Of a stretch of DNA of 64,000 nucleotides, positions 59,149 to 64,000 are shown piece after piece; the first letter of the stretch is position 1; each line of letters starts with the position of its first letter. This stretch comes from Bacteroidia bacterium. GTDB lineage: Bacteria; Bacteroidota; Bacteroidia; UKL13-3. Where the stretch lies: NCBI GenBank assembly GCA_023151275.1, contig JAKLJI010000008.1:61161-125160 (forward strand), given 5' to 3'. Both the position numbers and the translations under genes were made by a program. Under the pieces are notes generated by a model. The model saw only the letters and a program-made list of their open reading frames with translations. It ran no database searches and was not told the DNA's origin.

Positions 59149-61566
59149 ATGGCAGCAAATAATAATAAAGAAATCATCTATCTTCCGTTAGAAGATGTCG
59201 AAAGCGAACATTGTGCTTTAATCGTTGAAAAAGGATTGGCACAGGTTAAGGGAGTAGAAACCCACAAAGTAGAACTAAACAACCGCAGAGCAGCTATAAC
59301 AGTAACAGATACCGAAGCAGTAGGTGAAGCGGTTAAAGCTATAAAAGAGTTGGGTTATGGCGTTTCCACTGTAAAAAATTCCTTTCCTGTTTTGGGTATG
59401 ACTTGTGCATCTTGTGCAGGAAGTGCCGAAAGTATTGTAAAGTATCAGGAGGGCGTTGTAAATGCTTCCGTAAACTTTGCAACAGGTAATCTTACCGTTG
59501 AATACCTGCCCAATATGACCGATGCCACCAAGCTACAAAAAGCGGTACAGTCTATCGGTTATGATTTGCTGATTGAAGATGAAACCAAACAGCAGGAAAC
59601 ATTAGAAGCAATCCACGAAAAGAAATTCAAACAATTAAAGACGAAAACCATTTGGGCAGTTGTCTTATCCTTACCTGTTGTTGTAATTGGAATGTTTTTT
59701 ATGGATATGCCTTATGGCAATGAAATTATGTGGGTATTCTCTACACCTGTTGTATTGTGGTTAGGTAGAGATTTCTTCGTAAATGCGTGGAAACAAGCCA
59801 AACACCGTTCTGCCAATATGGACACGCTTGTAGCGTTGAGTACAGGTATTGCCTATATTTTTAGTGTGTTCAATATGTTGTTTGCCGACTTTTGGCATCA
59901 GAGAGGATTACACGCACACGTTTATTTTGAAGCAGCGGCTGTCATTATAGCTTTTATTCTGTTGGGTAAATTATTGGAAGAAAAAGCCAAAGGAAATACA
60001 TCATCAGCCATTAAAAAACTAATGGGATTGCAACCCAAAACCGTTATCGTAATACAAGCAGACGGAACAGAAAAACAAACTGCTATCGAAGATGTGAACA
60101 CAGGCGATATTATCTTGGTAAAACCAGGTGAAAAAATTGCAGTGGACGGTATGGTTACTTCAGGTAATTCCTATGTTGATGAAAGTATGTTGAGTGGTGA
60201 ACCTGTACCTGTATTGAAAAAAGAAAACGAAAAAGTATTTGCAGGAACGATAAACCAAAAAGGCAGCTTTCAGTTTGAAGCCGTTAAGGTTGGAAAGGAA
60301 ACAATGCTTGCTCAGATTATCAAAATGGTACAAGATGCACAAGGAAGCAAAGCACCTGTACAAAAATTGGTAGATAAGATTGCGGGTATCTTTGTCCCCG
60401 TAGTTATCGGCATTGCCATTCTCACATTTATATTATGGTTCTTTTTAGGAGGCGATAACGGAGTTGTACAGGGATTATTAGCAGCCGTTACCGTATTGGT
60501 TATTGCTTGTCCTTGTGCGTTGGGATTGGCTACCCCTACGGCAATTATGGTAGGCGTTGGCAAAGGTGCTGAAAAAGGTATTTTAATAAAAGATGCTGAA
60601 AGCCTTGAATTAGCCAAAAAAGTAGATGCAATCATATTAGACAAAACAGGAACAATTACAGAGGGCAGACCACAGGTAACAGGCATTCAATGGCTCAACA
60701 ATGATGATACCGCAAAAGATATTCTTTTGAGTATCGAAAAGCAATCAGAACACCCTTTGGCAGAAGCCGTGGTAAAACATTTGGACGGTGTTACAGCTAC
60801 TCCATTATCAGACTTCGATAGCATTACAGGTAAAGGAGCAAAAGCCAATCATAATAACGAAACCTATCTTGTAGGCAATAAAAAACTATTGGCAGAAAAC
60901 AACATCAATATTCCAAACCAATTACAACAACAAGCCGATGAATGGGGCAAACAATCGAAAACCGTTATTTGGTTTTCAGACAGCAAACAAGCTCTATCTG
61001 TAATTGCTATTTCTGATAAGATAAAAGAAACATCGGTAGCAGCCATAAAGGAAATGCAGGAAATGGGTATTGATTTGTATATGCTTACAGGCGATAACGA
61101 AGCCACAGCAAAAGCCATAGCAGAGCAGACAGGCATCAGACACTATAAAGCCGAAGTATTGCCACAACACAAAGCCGATTTTGTAAAAGAATTGCAACAA
61201 CAAGGCAAAACTGTTGCAATGGTTGGGGACGGTATCAATGACAGTACCGCATTGGCAACAGCAGATGTGAGTATAGCGATGGGTAAAGGTTCGGATATAG
61301 CAATGGACGTAGCCAAAATGACAATCATTTCATCAGATCTTACCAAGATTCCACAAGCAATTAGGCTTTCAAAACAAACTGTAGCTACTATTAAACAAAA
61401 CTTGTTCTGGGCATTTATCTATAACCTTATCGGTATTCCAATTGCAGCAGGTATTCTCTACCCGATAAATGGATTTTTACTTAATCCAATGATTGCAGGA
61501 GCAGCAATGGCATTGAGTTCTGTGAGCGTGGTAAGTAACAGTTTGCGGTTAAAATGGAAAAAGTAA
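59149..61566 (+). CDS. copA: Copper-translocating P1B-type ATPase CopA
   Basis: An 805-aa copper exporter. Residues 5-75 are an HMA-like domain without CXXC (ESEHCALIVEKGL), 79-150 a full HMA with GMTCASCAGSAE (Cys86, Cys89). The transmembrane core has the CPC motif in VIACPCALGLATPTA, the phosphorylation site DKTGTITEG, the SEHPLAEAV/HP motif, and GDGINDSTALATADVSIAMG. The C-terminus has conserved NSLRLKW. It ejects Cu(I) from the cytoplasm. The degenerate first HMA is notable. Confidence 0.96.
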   Translation: MAANNNKEIIYLPLEDVESEHCALIVEKGLAQVKGVETHKVELNNRRAAITVTDTEAVGEAVKAIKELGYGVSTVKNSFPVLGMTCASCAGSAESIVKYQEGVVNASVNFATGNLTVEYLPNMTDATKLQKAVQSIGYDLLIEDETKQQETLEAIHEKKFKQLKTKTIWAVVLSLPVVVIGMFFMDMPYGNEIMWVFSTPVVLWLGRDFFVNAWKQAKHRSANMDTLVALSTGIAYIFSVFNMLFADFWHQRGLHAHVYFEAAAVIIAFILLGKLLEEKAKGNTSSAIKKLMGLQPKTVIVIQADGTEKQTAIEDVNTGDIILVKPGEKIAVDGMVTSGNSYVDESMLSGEPVPVLKKENEKVFAGTINQKGSFQFEAVKVGKETMLAQIIKMVQDAQGSKAPVQKLVDKIAGIFVPVVIGIAILTFILWFFLGGDNGVVQGLLAAVTVLVIACPCALGLATPTAIMVGVGKGAEKGILIKDAESLELAKKVDAIILDKTGTITEGRPQVTGIQWLNNDDTAKDILLSIEKQSEHPLAEAVVKHLDGVTATPLSDFDSITGKGAKANHNNETYLVGNKKLLAENNINIPNQLQQQADEWGKQSKTVIWFSDSKQALSVIAISDKIKETSVAAIKEMQEMGIDLYMLTGDNEATAKAIAEQTGIRHYKAEVLPQHKADFVKELQQQGKTVAMVGDGINDSTALATADVSIAMGKGSDIAMDVAKMTIISSDLTKIPQAIRLSKQTVATIKQNLFWAFIYNLIGIPIAAGILYPINGFLLNPMIAGAAMALSSVSVVSNSLRLKWKK

Positions 61567-61604
61567 AGCATTGAACCAAAATAGTAACGGATAAAAAGAA
61601 AAAT

Positions 61605-62546
61605 ATGGGACAAGAACACAACCATTCGCACAGTTCGAACAAAAAAACCTTAACCATCAGCCTTGTTATTATTACGACTTATATGGCAGTAGAGGTTATC
61701 GGTGGTTTGATTACAAACAGCCTTGCTTTATTGGCAGATGCAGGGCATATGCTGAGCGATGCTATTTCATTGTTCATTGCCTTAATGGCTTTTAAATTCA
61801 GCAGTAAAGTAGCCGATTATGGTAAAACGTATGGATATAAACGGTTTGAAATATTAGCTGCGATTATCAATGGAGCAACGCTGATACTGATTTCAGTTTA
61901 TATTATATATGAAGCAATCGAACGTTTCCAAAATCCGCCCGAAATTCAATCCTACGGAATGCTCATTATTGCATTTATAGGCTTATTGGTCAATGTGCTT
62001 GTAGCTTGGATAATGATGCGTGGAGCTGATGTAAAGGAAAACCTCAATATGCGTGGAGCGTACCTGCACGTCATCAGTGATATGTTGGGTTCGGTTGGTG
62101 CCATCATCGCAGCTTTGCTCATTCTATTCTTTGGTTGGAGTTGGGCAGACCCTCTAGCAAGTGTTATCGTTTCCATATTGGTATTGCGAAGCGGATACTT
62201 AGTTACCAAATCATCGGTACACGTACTTATGGAGGGTACACCCAATAATGTAGAAATAGAAAAAGTAACGGACAAAATCTTAAAAACAGACGGTATTCAA
62301 AACATTCACGACTTACATATTTGGACAATTACAAGCGGACTGAACGCTTTGACTTGCCACGCAGTTGTGAATGAAAAAATGACGATTGAAGAAAGCGAAA
62401 AAATGCTTCGTAAAATAGAACACGACTTGGAACACTTAAACGTTCATCACGTAACCATTCAGTTGGAAACACCTGCACACAAACACGATAATTCAATATT
62501 GTGCAGCGTAAAGGCAGAACCAACAGCACACGAACATCATCACTGA
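61605..62546 (+). CDS. Cation diffusion facilitator (CzcD/ZitB-like)
   Basis: A 313-aa CDF exporter, His-rich at both ends (GQEHNHSHSSNK; AHEHHH). Six membrane helices. Metal-site motifs: LALLADAGHMLSDAISLF, and IHDLHIWTITSGLNALTCHAVV in the cytosolic domain with HHVTIQLE. It exports divalent cations such as Zn, Co or Cd in exchange for protons. It lies 38 bases after copA, in an operon. Confidence 0.93.
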   Translation: MGQEHNHSHSSNKKTLTISLVIITTYMAVEVIGGLITNSLALLADAGHMLSDAISLFIALMAFKFSSKVADYGKTYGYKRFEILAAIINGATLILISVYIIYEAIERFQNPPEIQSYGMLIIAFIGLLVNVLVAWIMMRGADVKENLNMRGAYLHVISDMLGSVGAIIAALLILFFGWSWADPLASVIVSILVLRSGYLVTKSSVHVLMEGTPNNVEIEKVTDKILKTDGIQNIHDLHIWTITSGLNALTCHAVVNEKMTIEESEKMLRKIEHDLEHLNVHHVTIQLETPAHKHDNSILCSVKAEPTAHEHHH

Positions 62547-62646
62547 TTTCAGTAAATCTCACAAATCAAACAATAAATAACACAACAACGCAGAATGATA
62601 ATGTACTGAAATTTGCAGTATCAAATATCAATTAAAATTTTAAAAA

Positions 62647-63009
62647 ATGATAGTAAGAAAAACAGCAATAGCAGCACTTGCATCAATAGCGATGTTTGTT
62701 GCATCTTGTGGAAACAGTAACAACCACAACCAACACGATGGCCACGACCACGCAACCGAAACAGCCGTAAGCAGTACGGAAACACAAAAAGCCAATCGTA
62801 ATGAAAATGGCGAATTGATTGATGCAGAAGGTAATATCATTACAGGTTGTCCCGGACATAAAGAAATGATAGGCTCGCAAGGCGATATGTGTCCGAAATG
62901 TGAGTATATGACAATGATACCTATCACTTGGGATATTGACGGAGTAGATACCGTAAGAGTTACAAGTTTGCCCGACTATAATCCACCTGCCGACAAACTC
63001 AAAAAATAA
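62647..63009 (+). CDS. Metal-binding-domain lipoprotein
   Basis: A 120-aa lipoprotein (MFVASC, Cys about 21) with a His-rich linker (NNHNQHDGHDHATE) and the heavy-metal-binding domain pattern GCPGHKEMIGSQGDMCPKCEYM, like the CPMH...CPKC unit found in CusB-type proteins. It is probably a periplasmic metal buffer or chaperone. It follows the CDF gene by 100 bases in the metal operon. Confidence 0.85.
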   Translation: MIVRKTAIAALASIAMFVASCGNSNNHNQHDGHDHATETAVSSTETQKANRNENGELIDAEGNIITGCPGHKEMIGSQGDMCPKCEYMTMIPITWDIDGVDTVRVTSLPDYNPPADKLKK

Positions 63010-63045
63010 AAACAATCATTAAATAACAATTCAAAATTCAATAAA

Positions 63046-63264
63046 ATGGAAAATAAAGAATTTCAATTCAAAACCAATCTCAACTGTGGAGGTTGTGTAT
63101 CAAAAGTAAAGTCAGATTTAGATAATGCCGAAGGAGTCTGCCATTGGAAGGTGGACACGGATAATGCCGATAAAATCCTTACCGTGAGTTCAAAAGGAAT
63201 TACGGAAGAAGAAGTAATTGCTATCGTTAAAAGCAAAGGTTTTAAAGCTGAACCAATAGCGTAA
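63046..63264 (+). CDS. CopZ-like HMA metallochaperone
   Basis: A 72-aa single heavy-metal-associated domain: FKTNLNCGGCVSKVKSDLDNAEG with the CXXC copper site (CGGC), and GITEEEVIAIVKSKGFKAEP. It is likely to carry copper to CopA. It is 36 bases after the metal-binding lipoprotein and is the last gene of the operon. Confidence 0.88.
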   Translation: MENKEFQFKTNLNCGGCVSKVKSDLDNAEGVCHWKVDTDNADKILTVSSKGITEEEVIAIVKSKGFKAEPIA

Positions 63265-63320
63265 AGACTTTTGAATATCGGGTAGTCAAAATAGTTATTC
63301 CGATAATAAATCCAACACAC

Positions 63321-63390
63321 AGGCAAGCACATTACGCATTTTGGCAACCACACAAAGCCAATAAAAATGCGTAAAGAGCTTGCCTTTTCC
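63321..63390 (+). terminator. Long hairpin after the metal operon
   Basis: AGGCAAGC (63321-63328) pairs with GCTTGCCT (63378-63385), and TTACGCATTTTGGC (63332-63345) with the segment at 63357-63374; TTTT follows. It probably terminates the operon. It lacks the AAC/GTT cores of an attC. Confidence 0.7.
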
Positions 63391-63474
63391 CAACCCGAGA
63401 AAAAATTTCCTTCCCCCTCTTTTTTTTTTCAGCCGACACACAACCCAATAGACAACGGACGACCAATAGCCACA

Positions 63475-63574
63475 GCCACTAACATTTAGCGTAATAGACG
63501 AAAAAGCCCCATAAAAAAAGCCCCGACATGCTGAGCAATGTCTGGGCTTTTTTGTTCTATTACGTGTTGGCCGA
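63475..63574 (+). other. attC3 recombination site, about 100 bp
   Basis: R'' GCCACTAAC, left arm GCGTAATAGAC with AAAAAGCCC, right arm GGGCTTTTTTGTTCTATTACG (63544-63564), R' GTTGGCCGA (63566-63574). An inner stem GACAT/ATGTC. Sequence unlike attC1/2, but the R'' complements the cassette-3 5' core. The inner stem and T run may also act as a terminator. Confidence 0.68.
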
Positions 63575-64000
63575 TACCGGGCTCTATGCTAAGGGTCAAA
63601 GTAAATCCTCTGCTTCTTCATCTTCGGATTTTGGGAGGCGCTTTTTCATGCTTTCGGAGCGATTTTGGGAGTTTGCTTGCATGGTTTCTACTTGGTTTGG
63701 ACGGTTTTCTGTTGCTTGATTGCTTGCTTGTCCTTTTTTGCTTGGTTTTCTTTTGGTTAATCCATGGCTTCGCCCTGCGATGCCAATTTCTCTTTTTGCA
63801 TCGCCGGGTTCAGGCTGGGTTTGTTCGAATCGGGGTGTTCCTGCGTCTATTCCCGTTCGCTTGATGGGGTATTGTCCGTTCTCGTTTATTCCGGTGGCTT
63901 TTGCAAGCTGCTGCTCCAGGTCCTGGGCCTCTGCACTTCTACCAATTCCAATCTCCCTTGCTTGCAACAGCCACACAACAAAGGGTCCTGCCCTGTGCGT
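63567..64000 (+). mobile_element. Start of integron cassette 4 (incomplete)
   Basis: Begins at the T of GTTGGCCGA and runs off the window. Its own 3' core should be TCGGCCAAC, outside the window. Confidence 0.5.
63596..64000 (-). CDS. Hypothetical protein, 3' end, on the minus strand
   Basis: A frame open to the window edge (at least 134 codons). Its visible C-terminus is hydrophilic, Gln/Lys/Glu-rich and partly of low complexity (RSHGLTKRKPSKKGQAS, SMKKRLPKSEDEEAEDLL). Upstream of it RAGPFVVWLLQAREIGIG is the only well-ordered stretch visible. I recognise no family. A plus-strand frame in the same bases is cysteine- and leucine-rich and less likely. If real, it lies antisense to the array direction. 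Confidence 0.5.
   Translation of the reverse strand, partial: THRAGPFVVWLLQAREIGIGRSAEAQDLEQQLAKATGINENGQYPIKRTGIDAGTPRFEQTQPEPGDAKREIGIAGRSHGLTKRKPSKKGQASNQATENRPNQVETMQANSQNRSESMKKRLPKSEDEEAEDLL

Larger units (their letters stand above)
58232..63483 (+). mobile_element. Integron gene cassette 3: metal-resistance module
   Basis: A 5.2-kb unit from the core GTTAGTGGC (58231-58239) to its exact reverse complement GCCACTAAC (63475-63483). It contains five co-directional genes: an AraC regulator, copA, a CDF exporter, a metal-binding lipoprotein and an HMA protein. No internal attC is seen. The leader 58240-58499 has no ORF but has a palindrome TGCCAACGCATTTGGCA. Normal cassettes carry one gene, so this is unusually large. 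Confidence 0.65.

Noticed and set aside
63321..63390. A further attC site
   Set aside because: It forms a strong hairpin but lacks the AAC/GTT cores and matches no cassette 5' core; a terminator is simpler.
63538..63864. Plus-strand ORF of about 108 residues at the window end
   Set aside because: It starts in attC3, is cysteine/leucine-rich with no family, and is antisense to a better minus-strand frame.

Overview
The window is chromosomal DNA of a member of the Bacteroidota (Bacteroidetes). The evidence is a cbb3 oxidase operon with the CcoN-O, Q, P, G, H order of this phylum, two secreted proteins with type IX secretion (T9SS) sorting domains, Omp28-related and DUF6029 outer-membrane proteins, a carboxypeptidase-like/TonB receptor, and several promoters of the TANNTTTG type. 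No species can be named from the sequence alone.

Layout. 1-4245: end of the cbb3 cytochrome oxidase operon (ccoO end, ccoQ, ccoP, ccoG, ccoH, a TauE/SafE-type exporter). 4311-9972: two LPP20-like lipoproteins, a dolichol-phosphate-mannose-synthase-like glycosyltransferase, a GmhB-like phosphatase, an APC permease and an esterase. 10046-15430: PagL-like lipid A deacylase, TonB receptor and a T9SS-sorted protein. 15519-19892: ornithine aminotransferase, formate-THF ligase and aldehyde dehydrogenase. 19895-23395 (minus): birA, coaX, a FadL-like barrel, lptC and a 55-aa membrane protein, tightly overlapping. 23441-28842: rsfS with a histone-H1-like tail, an epimerase, DUF6029, Omp28 and DUF1684 proteins. 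28843-29993: 1.15 kb of palindromic repeats next to tRNA-Ser. 30242-36421: SNF2/SWIM helicase, murein L,D-transpeptidase, DUF2279 protein and a Y1 (IS200/REP-type) transposase with its own 69-bp palindromic array. 36513-47755: polA, a CAU tRNA, VOC protein, lipid A acyltransferase, amidohydrolase, MarR-YceI, a DoxX-glutathione peroxidase fusion with OhrR, and odhB/sucB. 48365-53266: a glycosyltransferase, lpd, a T9SS-sorted Omp28-like protein and a small protein resembling a lone TonB plug.

53267 to the end is an accessory region, and I read it as a chromosomal integron. A tyrosine recombinase with an IntI-like C-terminal tail, but without the usual IntI insertion, reads in the same direction as a cassette array. 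Each cassette begins with a 9-bp core (GTT...) whose exact reverse complement lies at the cassette's own 3' end: GTTACCAGC/GCTGGTAAC, GTTATGGGC/GCCCATAAC and GTTAGTGGC/GCCACTAAC. That is the rule for integron attC sites. Two 136-bp attC sites are near copies of each other. The second is split by an intact 1557-bp IS3-family element, and removing the IS and its 3-bp target duplication restores 136 bp. Cassettes 1 and 2 carry one unknown ORF each. Cassette 3 is about 5.2 kb and carries a five-gene copper/heavy-metal module: an AraC regulator with a metal-binding-like N-terminus, CopA, a CDF exporter, a metal-binding lipoprotein and a CopZ-like HMA protein. A third, unrelated attC closes it, and a fourth cassette runs off the window.
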